A stretch of DNA of 64,000 nt from contig CAWCWV010000001.1 in assembly GCA_963799365.1 (NCBI GenBank), positions 372,001-436,000 on the forward strand. The letters run 5' to 3'. The position numbers were made by a program, and so were the translations under genes. Source of the DNA: Marinirhabdus sp963799365 (lineage in GTDB: Bacteria > Bacteroidota > Bacteroidia > Flavobacteriales > Flavobacteriaceae). The first letter of the stretch is position 1; each line of letters starts with the position of its first letter. The notes beneath the pieces were generated by a model. It did no database searches. It saw only the letters and a program-made list of their open reading frames with translations, and had not been told where the DNA came from. Positions 16,485-26,560 of this stretch are shown in pieces.

Positions 16485-18275
16485 ATGGCAGAAGCTTCTG
16501 TATCGCTACAAATTTCAACCCTTCCCAACGCACCCGGGGTGTATCAATATTATGATACAAACGGGAAGCTACTGTATGTCGGGAAAGCTAAAGACCTAAA
16601 GAAACGAGTGAATTCATACTTCACCAAACAACACGACAATGCACGTACGCGATTATTGGTGCGACGCATACAAGATATAAAGCACATTGTTGTGGCTACT
16701 GAAACCGATGCGCTGCTGCTGGAAAACAACCTTATTAAAAAATACCAGCCCAAGTATAATGTTATGCTCAAGGATGACAAAAGTTATCCGTGGATTTGCA
16801 TCAAAAATGAACGTTTCCCAAGGGTTTTTCCAACGCGGCGGTTTATCAAAGATGGGTCGGAATATTTTGGACCCTACACCAGTATGAAAACTGTGCATAC
16901 CTTATTAGATTTAATTAAGGGGTTATATCCGTTGCGAACATGTAAATACGATTTAGCCGAAGAAAAAATACGTGCAGGTAAATACAAGGTTTGTTTAGAA
17001 TATCACCTTGGCAATTGTGCGGGACCTTGCGAAGGGTTACATTCTGAAAAGGACTACAACGAAAATATTGAAGCTATCCGTAACATTATTAAAGGGAATT
17101 TCAAGGAATCGCTGGGGAATTTTAAGAGTCAGATGAAAGAATTTGCAGAAAATCTGCAATTTGAAGATGCGCAGCGGGTAAAGGAAAAAATAGATGTGCT
17201 GGAAAACTATCAGGTAAAAAGTACTGTGGTAAATCCTAAGATTAACAATGTAGACGTGTTCAGCATTGTTAGCGACGAAAGCTATGCATATGTAAATTAC
17301 TTGCAACTGTCTTTTGGAAGTATTATAAGAAGTCACACCTTAGAGCTTAAAAAGAAACTGGAAGAAACCGATAAGCAATTATTGGAACTAGCTGTTGTAG
17401 AATTACGGCAACGTTTTAACTCTCAGTGTAAAGAATTGTATGTGCCTTTTAAAATTGAAGTGGAAGAAGGTGTAAAATTACATATTCCACAATTGGGCGA
17501 CAAAAAGAAAATTTTAGATATGTCCATTCGCAATGCCAAATATTACAGGATGGAGCGTTTCAAGCAAGCAAAGATTGTAGATCCAGATCGTCATGAAAAA
17601 CGCATTATGGCGCAGATGAAAAAAGATTTGCGTTTAAGCGAAGAGCCACGTCACATTGAATGTTTTGACAACAGTAATATTCAAGGAACAAATCCGGTTG
17701 CAGCCTGTGTGGTTTTTAAAAATGGAAAACCAAGCAAGAAAGACTACCGTAAATTTAACATAAAAACGGTGGAAGGCCCAGACGATTTTGCTTCTATGGA
17801 AGAAGTTGTGTATCGCCGTTATAAGAGATTGAAAGAAGAAGAGCAACCCTTGCCACAACTTATCATCATAGATGGAGGGAAGGGGCAGTTATCAAGTTCT
17901 TTAAAAGCATTAGACAAGTTGGAATTACGAGGAAAAATTGCTATTGTAGGAATTGCCAAACGTTTGGAAGAATTATTTTACCCGGACGACCCAATTCCGT
18001 TATATTTAGACAAGAAATCTGAAACGTTAAAGATCATACAACAATTAAGAAACGAGGCGCACCGTTTTGGAATTACTTTTCATCGTGATAAGCGAAGCAA
18101 GCAAGCTCTAGAATCTGGATTAGAAACAATTCCTGGCATTGGAGAAAAAACCATTGTAGAATTGCTAAAGAAATTTAAAAGTATCAAAAGAGTTGAAAAA
18201 GCCAGCTTTGAAGACTTGGCAAATGTGGTTGGAGCAAGCCTTGCTAAAAAAATTATAACCTATTTTCAGAAATAG
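16485..18275 (+). CDS. uvrC: Excinuclease ABC subunit C
   Basis: The nuclease of nucleotide excision repair that makes both incisions with UvrB. 596 residues, normal for UvrC. In order: GIY-YIG domain (PGVYQYY...LLYVGKAKDLKKRVNSYF, residues about 15-95), a Cys cluster (LRTCKYDL, CLEYHLGNCAGPC), the UVR UvrB-binding motif (FEDAQRVKEKIDVLENY, about 225-240), the RNase H-like 5' nuclease (ECFDNSNIQGTNPVAACVVFKNGKP; IIIDGGKGQL) and a C-terminal helix-hairpin-helix (LETIPGIGEKTIVELLKKF). The ATG at 16485 is preceded by TATCTTTA, close to a -7 box. All catalytic blocks are intact. Confidence 0.97.
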   Translation: MAEASVSLQISTLPNAPGVYQYYDTNGKLLYVGKAKDLKKRVNSYFTKQHDNARTRLLVRRIQDIKHIVVATETDALLLENNLIKKYQPKYNVMLKDDKSYPWICIKNERFPRVFPTRRFIKDGSEYFGPYTSMKTVHTLLDLIKGLYPLRTCKYDLAEEKIRAGKYKVCLEYHLGNCAGPCEGLHSEKDYNENIEAIRNIIKGNFKESLGNFKSQMKEFAENLQFEDAQRVKEKIDVLENYQVKSTVVNPKINNVDVFSIVSDESYAYVNYLQLSFGSIIRSHTLELKKKLEETDKQLLELAVVELRQRFNSQCKELYVPFKIEVEEGVKLHIPQLGDKKKILDMSIRNAKYYRMERFKQAKIVDPDRHEKRIMAQMKKDLRLSEEPRHIECFDNSNIQGTNPVAACVVFKNGKPSKKDYRKFNIKTVEGPDDFASMEEVVYRRYKRLKEEEQPLPQLIIIDGGKGQLSSSLKALDKLELRGKIAIVGIAKRLEELFYPDDPIPLYLDKKSETLKIIQQLRNEAHRFGITFHRDKRSKQALESGLETIPGIGEKTIVELLKKFKSIKRVEKASFEDLANVVGASLAKKIITYFQK

Positions 18276-18389
18276 TTGAGGAGTTAGTTAATCGGTGAGT
18301 TGGTTAATTAGATTAGATTAAATTAAAAAGTGAAGTATAGTCTTAAAATAGTATTTAATTGGATTTCCCCTTTGAAGGGGGCTAGGGGG

Positions 18390-20666
18390 ATGTTTGTCCA
18401 AAATTTTAATTTCTGGAAGACTATTCTATTTACTTTTATATGTTTGTTTTTTCTTCAATATTCAAATGTAACCCTTGCGCAAGAAGTAGTACAAGACGAT
18501 CCAAAAGTGGGCTTGGTCTTAAGTGGCGGTGGAGCGAAAGGTCTGGCGCATATTGGTGTGCTTAAAAAAATTGAAGAGGCAGGTATCCGAATAGATTATA
18601 TTGGTGGCACAAGTATGGGAGCTATTATTGGCGGATTGTACGCTGCAGGATATTCTGCCAATCAGTTAGATTCTATTTTCAACGCGGTAGATTTTGATAG
18701 GCTCATCCAGGATAATATTCCCCGGAGCGCAAAAACATTTTACGAGAAAAATGAAACCGATAAATATGCCATTACACTTCCATTTGAAGGGTTTCACATA
18801 AGGTTGCCTTCGGGAATTTCAAAAGGACAAAATGTGTACAATCTCTTTAGTAAACTAACAGATCACGTGAGTGATGTAGAAGATTTCAGCAAGCTACCTA
18901 TTCCGTTTTTATGTGTTGCAACAAATATTGAGACTGGAAAGGCCGTTATCTTAGAGCGAGGATATTTGCCACGGGCAATATCGGCTAGTGGGGCGTTGCC
19001 TTCATTGTTTAGTCCTGTGTATATAGATGACATGCTGTTGGTAGATGGTGGCGTGATAAACAACTATCCAATAGATGAAATTAGAAAAAAAGGAGCAGAT
19101 ATAATTATTGGTGTAGATGTACAAGACAGCCTGCGAGATCGCACAAATTTACTTTCTGGATTAGAAGTATTAACCCAGATTAATAATTTTCGGACGATTA
19201 GCGACATGAAGGTAAAACGCGAAAAAACAGATATTTACCTAAATCCAAATATTAAAGATTTTACTGTTGTGGCCTTTAATGAAGGAGCGAAAATTATTGA
19301 AGCAGGCTATCAAGAAGCAGATTCTAAAATGACGGAGTTGGAAGCGCTGGCAGCACGACAATTACCCCGTGAGAAAATAAAAGTTGAATTCAGAAAAGAA
19401 ACTTCACTATATATTACAGATGTTGAAATAGAAGGGAACGGAAACTATAGTAGATCCTACATTTTAGGTAAACTAAAACTGAAAACTCCTGCGCAAATTT
19501 CATATAAGAAATTAAATCTGGGTATAAACAACCTTTCTGCTACCGGTAATTTTGCAGATATTAACTACCGCCTTATAGAAGACGAAGATGGAAATTATAA
19601 GTTAAAATTTCAATTAAGAGAAAGTGATGTAAAAACTTTGTTGCGTCTTGGTGCACATTATGACGACTTATTTAGAACAGGTGCTTTGCTAAATGTTACC
19701 CGCAAAAGATTATTCACTAATAATGATATAGCTTCGCTCGATTTTGTCGTGGGTGATAATATTAGGTATAATTTCAATTATTATATAGACAAAGGTTATT
19801 ATTGGAGCATTGGTGTGAATTCTAGTTTTAATTTTTTTGACAAAGGGGTTCCTGTATCTTTTATTTTTTCTGAAAACACGCTAGAAGAAGATGAAATACA
19901 AACAAACCTTAACGAAATTGAATTAGAATATAGCGATTTTACCAATCAGATTTATGTAGAAACACTCTTTAGACGTAGTTTTTTATTGGGAGCAGGTGTG
20001 GAACATAAAAAATTACGCTACCTCTCTAAAACGATTGGTTTGGATCAAAATAACAATCCGCAAACGTTGTTTGAAAACACAAATTACTTTAGCACCTATG
20101 GGTATTTGGTATACGATACGTATGACAACTCATTTTTTCCTAAAGAAGGAATGTTTTTCTCGGGTGATTTTCATCTATATCTTTTCGGAGAAGGTTTAAA
20201 TGAAAACTTTGAAAGCTTTAGTATTGCCAAAGCCAAGGCGGGATATGCCAAATCGTTGGGTAAATTTACTACCCAGATTACTACCGAAGGTGGTTTTAAG
20301 ATTGGAAATAACGATACCCGTTCTTTGGACTTTTTTGTGGGAGGTTTCGGTTTTAAGGAAATAAATAACATAGTGCCGTTTTATGGATATGAAGCTTTGA
20401 CACTGAGAGGAAATACCTATTTAAAGAGTGCAATTATGTTTGATTATGAAATTTTTAGAAAAAACCATATTAATATAGGTGCCAATATAGCCAACATAGG
20501 AAATAACCTTTTTGAAACTGGGGATTGGATTGACGGCGTAGACTACAGCGGTATTGCTTTGGGGTATGGTCTAGAAACTTTTTTAGGGCCAATTCAATTA
20601 AAATATAGTTATTCTCCAGAACGCGATGCTAGTGAATGGTATGTAAGTGCAGGATTTAAGTTTTAG
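18390..20666 (+). CDS. Patatin-like phospholipase with outer-membrane barrel (PlpD-like)
   Basis: Start chosen at ATG 18390 (MFVQNFNFWKTILFTFICLFFLQYSNVTLAQ signal peptide; 758 residues); the upstream GTG at 18330 would translate a GC-rich intergenic repeat. The patatin domain shows the oxyanion motif LSGGGAKGLAHIGVL, the nucleophile GGTSMGAIIGG and the dyad DGGVINNYP. After it come a POTRA-like segment (SLYITDVEIEGNGNYSRSYILGKLKLK) and a C-terminal beta barrel of Omp85/bacterial surface antigen type ending in Phe (WYVSAGFKF). This is the type Vd autotransporter/PlpD architecture: a lipase displayed or released through its own barrel. It follows uvrC by 114 bases and is a separate function. 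Confidence 0.92.
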   Translation: MFVQNFNFWKTILFTFICLFFLQYSNVTLAQEVVQDDPKVGLVLSGGGAKGLAHIGVLKKIEEAGIRIDYIGGTSMGAIIGGLYAAGYSANQLDSIFNAVDFDRLIQDNIPRSAKTFYEKNETDKYAITLPFEGFHIRLPSGISKGQNVYNLFSKLTDHVSDVEDFSKLPIPFLCVATNIETGKAVILERGYLPRAISASGALPSLFSPVYIDDMLLVDGGVINNYPIDEIRKKGADIIIGVDVQDSLRDRTNLLSGLEVLTQINNFRTISDMKVKREKTDIYLNPNIKDFTVVAFNEGAKIIEAGYQEADSKMTELEALAARQLPREKIKVEFRKETSLYITDVEIEGNGNYSRSYILGKLKLKTPAQISYKKLNLGINNLSATGNFADINYRLIEDEDGNYKLKFQLRESDVKTLLRLGAHYDDLFRTGALLNVTRKRLFTNNDIASLDFVVGDNIRYNFNYYIDKGYYWSIGVNSSFNFFDKGVPVSFIFSENTLEEDEIQTNLNEIELEYSDFTNQIYVETLFRRSFLLGAGVEHKKLRYLSKTIGLDQNNNPQTLFENTNYFSTYGYLVYDTYDNSFFPKEGMFFSGDFHLYLFGEGLNENFESFSIAKAKAGYAKSLGKFTTQITTEGGFKIGNNDTRSLDFFVGGFGFKEINNIVPFYGYEALTLRGNTYLKSAIMFDYEIFRKNHINIGANIANIGNNLFETGDWIDGVDYSGIALGYGLETFLGPIQLKYSYSPERDASEWYVSAGFKF

Positions 20667-20726
20667 GAATCCCTTATAACGTACTGCGCTAAAATTTTCC
20701 GATATTTGTAGTAAACACAACTAATT

Positions 20727-21893
<1,167 letters not shown>

Positions 21894-22010
21894 GAAATGG
21901 TAGATTTTGTAATTAAAACAGGTATAACCCCACACGGAAGGGCGATGTGGTAAGCGATTATTATTTTCCGGAAACAATAGAAAATAACAAAAGCAATAAA
22001 AATAAACACC

Positions 22011-23174
22011 ATGCCAAAAGAAATAAAGAACTTAAAAGACCTTCAAAATACAGAATACGGACTCAAAAAATTATTTGAAGATGCCGAAGATTTCCTGCCG
22101 CTATTAGGAACAGATTATGTGGAGTTATATGTAGGAAATGCAAAACAAGCGGCGCATTTTTATAAAACAGCTTTTGGGTTTCAGTCATTCGCTTACGCCG
22201 GATTAGAAACCGGATTAAAAGATCGAGTATCGTATGTATTGAAACAGGATAAAATAAGATTGGTGCTTACCTCCCCACTGAATAAAGGGGGAGATTTAAA
22301 TCGCCATATTGATGAGCACGGCGATGCTGCTAAAGTGATTGCGCTTTGGGTAGACGATGCTACCAGTGCTTTTGAAGAAACTACAAAAAGAGGAGCCAAG
22401 CCCTATTTTGAACCAAGAAAAGAAGAAGACGAGAACGGTCACGTAATAAAGTCTGGTATTTATACCTACGGGGAAACTGTTCATATTTTTATTGAAAGAA
22501 AGAATTACAACGGAATATTTCTTCCAGGGTATGAGAAGTGGGAATCACATTACAATCCAGAACCAGTTGGGCTAAAATTTATCGATCACATTGTAGGAAA
22601 TGTAGGGTGGAACGAAATGAATAAATGGTGTAAATTCTATGCGGAAACGATGGGATTTGCTCAGATAATCTCTTTCGCCGATGATGATATTGCGACCGAA
22701 TATACTGCTTTAATGAGCAAGGTGATGAGCAATGGAAATGGACGTATTAAATTCCCAATCAACGAACCAGCCAAAGCTGAAAAGAAATCACAAATTGAAG
22801 AATATTTAGATTTTTATAATGGAGCAGGCGTGCAACATTTAGCCTTAGCTACAGACGATATAGTAGCTACGGTTTCAGCAATGAGAGATCGAGGCGTGGA
22901 GTTTTTATATGTGCCAGACACCTATTACGATGACATTACTGAACGCGTAGGAGAAATAGATGAAGATATTAGCCTCCTCAAAGAACACGGAATTTTAATA
23001 GACCGGGACGAAGAAGGCTATTTATTACAACTTTTTACTAATAATGTATTGGACAGACCAACTATGTTTATTGAAATTATACAACGAAAAGGAGCACAAA
23101 GCTTCGGAGTTGGGAATTTTAAAGCTCTGTTTGAAGCTATCGAGCGTCAACAAGCGCGAAGAGGAACACTTTAA
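22011..23174 (+). CDS. hppD: 4-hydroxyphenylpyruvate dioxygenase
   Basis: Converts 4-hydroxyphenylpyruvate (from tyrosine) to homogentisate, the substrate of the preceding gene product. 387 residues with two vicinal-oxygen-chelate domains (about 25-160 and 185-360). The Fe(II) facial triad is visible as His in FIDHIVGNV, His in GVQHLALATDDI and Glu in TMFIEIIQRKG. The C-terminal FGVGNFKALFEAIERQQ.RRG is characteristic. It lies 117 bases after hmgA, probably in one operon, and ends at a terminator-like hairpin (23193-23228). Confidence 0.97.
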   Translation: MPKEIKNLKDLQNTEYGLKKLFEDAEDFLPLLGTDYVELYVGNAKQAAHFYKTAFGFQSFAYAGLETGLKDRVSYVLKQDKIRLVLTSPLNKGGDLNRHIDEHGDAAKVIALWVDDATSAFEETTKRGAKPYFEPRKEEDENGHVIKSGIYTYGETVHIFIERKNYNGIFLPGYEKWESHYNPEPVGLKFIDHIVGNVGWNEMNKWCKFYAETMGFAQIISFADDDIATEYTALMSKVMSNGNGRIKFPINEPAKAEKKSQIEEYLDFYNGAGVQHLALATDDIVATVSAMRDRGVEFLYVPDTYYDDITERVGEIDEDISLLKEHGILIDRDEEGYLLQLFTNNVLDRPTMFIEIIQRKGAQSFGVGNFKALFEAIERQQARRGTL

Positions 23175-23192
23175 TATAAAGTAACAAAAGAC

Positions 23193-23228
23193 AAACTCCA
23201 TCGTTTATAATGGTGGGGTTTTCTTTTT
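23193..23228 (+). terminator. Probable terminator after hppD
   Basis: AAACTCCA (23193-23200) pairs with TGGGGTTT (23214-23221) through eight bases including one G-U, followed by a T-rich run to 23228. It would end the hmgA-hppD transcript before the DUF3108 gene. Confidence 0.6.
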
Positions 23229-23274
23229 GGAACAATACTTGTAATCTGAAAAGCGAAGCCCTCAAAAATTTGCT

Positions 23275-24045
23275 ATGAAAAATTTTATTACCCTCTTATT
23301 AATATTCACTATCACTTTGGTTTCTGCTCAGCAAAAAGCTTATAAAGATGGAGAGTGGTTTAAATTTCGAATTCATTATGGGTTTGTGACGGCTGGTTAT
23401 GCAACGCTTCAGGTAGATAATGCTACCCTTAATGGGAAAGATGTTTACCATATTAAAGGAGAAGGTGTCACTACAGGAATGAGTAAATTTTTCTTTAAAG
23501 TGGAAGATTATTACGACTCTTATGTGGATAAACAGAAGGATATTCCGTATAAATTTATTAGAAAAATAGACGAAGGTGGCCACACCAAGGACATTGAAGT
23601 AGACTTTGACCATACGTCTGGAAAAGCCCTTGTACACAATAAAAAACACCAAACTAAAGTGCTGGTAGATTTCCCGAAAGATGCTCAGGATATGGTTTCT
23701 GCTTTTTATTACCTTCGGAATAATTTGGATACCAAAAATATTCAAGTTGGCGAGACGGTAAATATGGATATGTTCTTTGACGATGAATCCTATAAATTCA
23801 AATTGAAATTTTTAGGAAGAGAAGAAATCAATACCGAATTTGGTAAAGTCCCTACCCTAAAATTTAGACCATATGTCCAGGCTGGTCGCGTCTTTAAAGA
23901 AAAAGAAAGCCTAACGGTATGGGTTACAGACGATGGAAATAAAATGCCTGTACTTATAAAAGCAGACTTAGCTGTTGGTTCCTTGAAAGCTAGCTTAGTT
24001 CAGTTTAAAGGTTTGAGGCATTCTTTCAGAATTGTTGTAGATTAG
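23275..24045 (+). CDS. DUF3108 secreted protein
   Basis: 256 residues with a signal peptide (MKNFITLLLIFTITLVSAQ). The DUF3108 pattern is clear: an early GEWFKFRIHYGFVTAGYATLQV, a middle KFIRKIDEGGHTKDIEVDFDH, and DMVSAFYYLRN followed by INTEFGKVPTLKFRPYVQAGRVFKEKESLTVWVTDDGNKMPVLI. Related to LolA/LolB-like beta folds, so it may bind a lipid or polyketide-like ligand, but its role is unknown. The tryptophan dioxygenase gene starts four bases after its stop, so they are translationally linked, with no evident functional reason. Confidence 0.88.
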   Translation: MKNFITLLLIFTITLVSAQQKAYKDGEWFKFRIHYGFVTAGYATLQVDNATLNGKDVYHIKGEGVTTGMSKFFFKVEDYYDSYVDKQKDIPYKFIRKIDEGGHTKDIEVDFDHTSGKALVHNKKHQTKVLVDFPKDAQDMVSAFYYLRNNLDTKNIQVGETVNMDMFFDDESYKFKLKFLGREEINTEFGKVPTLKFRPYVQAGRVFKEKESLTVWVTDDGNKMPVLIKADLAVGSLKASLVQFKGLRHSFRIVVD

Positions 24046-24049
24046 CAGA

Positions 24050-24985
24050 GTGAAAAATAAAGCCGAAGAAAGAGTACAATTACTAAAGCAACTGGAAGAA
24101 AAATACCAGTTGCTCGATCAGGATTTAAACACCCATTTAGAAGGGCTTTTACACAGCAAGCCTATTAATTACTGGGATTATATACAAACCGATGCCTTGC
24201 TGAGCCTTCAGCGACAGGAAACTACTTTTCCAGACGAGATGGTCTTTATTATGTACCATCAAGTAAACGAACTACTTTTTAAAATGATGTTATGGGAAAT
24301 TCAGCAAATTTCCTATAAAGAAGGATTAACAGCTCAGTTTTTTTCTGAAAGATTAGGTCGTATTAGCAGGTATTTTGATATGTTGACGTCTTCATTTCAG
24401 ATCATGACGCAAGGAATGGAGGTGGAGCAGTATCTTAAATTTCGCAATACATTAGCCCCCGCCAGTGGTTTTCAAAGTGCTCAATACAGGAAAATTGAAT
24501 TTGCTTGTACAGATTTGTTACAATTAATCGATGCGCGTTTCAGAAAAACCATAGATCGTAATACGCCTTTTGCCCATGCATTCGAACATTTATATTGGCA
24601 GGCAGCGGGAAAGGATTATCATACAGGCAAAAAAAGCTATACACTAAGTCAGTTTGAAGTAAAATATAGAAAGGAATTTATACGTTGCATGAAGGAATAC
24701 AATACCCTAAATATTTATGCGAGATTTATGGCGTTGCCCGAGGAAGCTAGAAAAGATAAAGATTTAATATCGGCCATGCGTCATTTAGATAAAACCATTA
24801 ATATTACCTGGGTGATGGCACATTATAATACGGCTTCGAAATACTTAAATCATGGAAAAGAGCCTGAAGCAGCCACTGGTGGTAGTGAATGGCAAAAATA
24901 TATGCATCCAAAGTATCAAAAAAGAATTTTCTTTCCTTCGGTTTGGTCTCAAGAAGAACTAGACACTTGGGGGGAAAATGTGTAA
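24050..24985 (+). CDS. kynA: Tryptophan 2,3-dioxygenase
   Basis: Heme dioxygenase that opens the indole ring of tryptophan to N-formylkynurenine, the first step of the kynurenine pathway. 311 residues, starting with GTG at 24050, four bases after the DUF3108 stop. Hallmarks: INYWDYIQTDALLSLQ, MVFIMYHQVNELLFKMMLWEI (substrate site), FQSAQYRKIEF, and NITWVMAHYNTASKYLNHGKEPEAATGGSEWQKYM near the C-terminus, which contributes heme and tryptophan contacts. The N-terminal part is longer than in some relatives. It belongs with hmgA and hppD as aromatic amino-acid catabolism. Confidence 0.95.
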   Translation: MKNKAEERVQLLKQLEEKYQLLDQDLNTHLEGLLHSKPINYWDYIQTDALLSLQRQETTFPDEMVFIMYHQVNELLFKMMLWEIQQISYKEGLTAQFFSERLGRISRYFDMLTSSFQIMTQGMEVEQYLKFRNTLAPASGFQSAQYRKIEFACTDLLQLIDARFRKTIDRNTPFAHAFEHLYWQAAGKDYHTGKKSYTLSQFEVKYRKEFIRCMKEYNTLNIYARFMALPEEARKDKDLISAMRHLDKTINITWVMAHYNTASKYLNHGKEPEAATGGSEWQKYMHPKYQKRIFFPSVWSQEELDTWGENV

Positions 24986-25135
24986 AGAATGATTCAGTAA
25001 TTAAGTACTTTTGCTGAAATTTAAGTACGTAGCTTCTTCGTAACTAAGATTGAAATAAAACAAATAAGAATAAAAGTCTTTTCATAAAAAAAAACGGCGT
25101 TTTTATACAGTAGAAAGACAAAAAAATATGACAGA

Positions 25136-26380
25136 TTGAGCAAAACTATTGCAGCTTTTAAAAACCTTATTAGGATACTTCCCATCCTACTCGTCTTCCT
25201 TTCTTGCGAAGAAAACGATACCGAAATAGTTGAAATAACCCCCGAGCCAACACCCGTGCTGGTTGAAGAATTTGGGTATACCTTAAACGATTTTAACGTC
25301 ATACGAGACACCATTCGCCCTGGAGATACCTTTGGAGATATCTTGGATGCAAACGGCGTGTCTTATCCAGATATTTTAGAAGTTGCTACAAAATTTAGGG
25401 ATAGTTTTGATGTGCGTAGAATTGTGGTTGGAAAACCATATGTTTTACTGAATTCGAAAGATTCCTTGAACAAAACCGAAGTATTTATCTATCAAAATAA
25501 TAAAGTGGATTTTGCCGTCGTTGATTTTAGAGATACGCTTACGGTATATACAAACGAAAAAAAGGTTACCGAAGTTGAAAAAGAAGCCTCGGGGGTGATT
25601 TCAAGTTCGTTGTCCCAAACTATGCAAGACAACAACTTAAGTGCAAATATGACGGATCGTTTGGCAAATATATTTGCTTGGACCGTCAACTTTTATGGTT
25701 TACAAAAAGGAGATAATTTTAAAGTAATTTATACTGAAAAGTACATAAGCGACACTATTCCAGCAGGATTGGGCGAAATAAAAGCAGCCTACTTTGAACA
25801 CCGTGGAAGATCTATTTACGCTTTTGAATATGAAAAAGATAGCATTACAGGAGAGCGAGACTTTTATGATGAAAATGCCGATAACCTGCGAAGAGCTTTC
25901 TTGAAATCGCCCATTAAGTTTAATTATAGGATTTCATCGAAATATAACTTAAAGCGACGCATAAAATACTACGGTTATCAGTTAAGACCTCACAAAGGTA
26001 CCGACTTCGCCGCTCCACTAGGTACGCCTATTTTGGCAACTGCGGATGGAACGGTTACCAAATCTGAAAGAAGAGGAGGGAACGGAAATTACGTAAAGCT
26101 CAAGCATAATGATACTTATGAGACCCAATACCTTCATATGAAAAGCCGAAATGTAAGACCTGGACAATATGTGCGCCAGGGAGACGTAATTGGTTGGATT
26201 GGGATGACTGGAAATTCCGGTGGACCACACGTTTGTTATCGTTTTTGGAAAAATGGCCAGCAGGTAGATCCCTTTAAAGAAGACCTTCCATTTTCTACTC
26301 CATTAGAAGAACAATATCGTGAAGAGTATTTTAAGTATATTCCTTCAATAAAAGAGCGATTAGATTGCATAGTTTATTAA
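25136..26380 (+). CDS. M23 (LytM) peptidase lipoprotein with His-to-Cys active-site change
   Basis: 414 residues from a TTG start (25136); the nearby ATG at 25128 runs into a stop after three codons. The signal peptide ends in the lipobox FLSC (EENDTE following), so it is membrane-anchored. An N-terminal OapA/LysM-like region (YTLNDFNVIRDTIRPGDTFGDIL) precedes the LytM domain. Zinc ligands H286 and D290 are present in RPHKGTDFAAP, but the usual H-x-H reads H365-V-C367 in GNSGGPHVCYRFW. The family cuts peptidoglycan cross-links. A Cys can still bind Zn, so activity is possible. A TACTTTTG box at 25006-25013 may be its promoter, leaving a long leader. Confidence 0.9.
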   Translation: MSKTIAAFKNLIRILPILLVFLSCEENDTEIVEITPEPTPVLVEEFGYTLNDFNVIRDTIRPGDTFGDILDANGVSYPDILEVATKFRDSFDVRRIVVGKPYVLLNSKDSLNKTEVFIYQNNKVDFAVVDFRDTLTVYTNEKKVTEVEKEASGVISSSLSQTMQDNNLSANMTDRLANIFAWTVNFYGLQKGDNFKVIYTEKYISDTIPAGLGEIKAAYFEHRGRSIYAFEYEKDSITGERDFYDENADNLRRAFLKSPIKFNYRISSKYNLKRRIKYYGYQLRPHKGTDFAAPLGTPILATADGTVTKSERRGGNGNYVKLKHNDTYETQYLHMKSRNVRPGQYVRQGDVIGWIGMTGNSGGPHVCYRFWKNGQQVDPFKEDLPFSTPLEEQYREEYFKYIPSIKERLDCIVY

Positions 26381-26503
26381 GTTTTAACGGTTATCTTGTT
26401 AATAAGATGTTGCTAACTATAGTGCAGATTCTCAAATACTTACCTCGTTTACTAGTACTTTTAAACTAGTATAAATTTGTTAGCGTTTTCTTAACATTCT
26501 TTA

Positions 26504-26534
26504 TTGTTTTAAAATAATAATAGATGTAGTTTTG
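26504..26534 (+). promoter_or_regulatory. Promoter of the Oar-like TonB receptor
   Basis: TTG at 26504-26506, a 20-base spacer and TAGTTTTG at 26527-26534 match the Bacteroidetes promoter consensus. Start of transcription is expected near 26541, about 20 bases before the ATG. Confidence 0.7.
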
Positions 26535-26560
26535 CTCCAATATATAAACATTAGACAACT

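Noticed and set aside
22266..22296. CCTCCCCACTGAATAAAGGG in hppD, like a GC-rich REP element (SPLNKGG when translated).
   Set aside because: It is in frame within a conserved enzyme and the length is normal. I treat it as coding sequence, not an inserted repeat.
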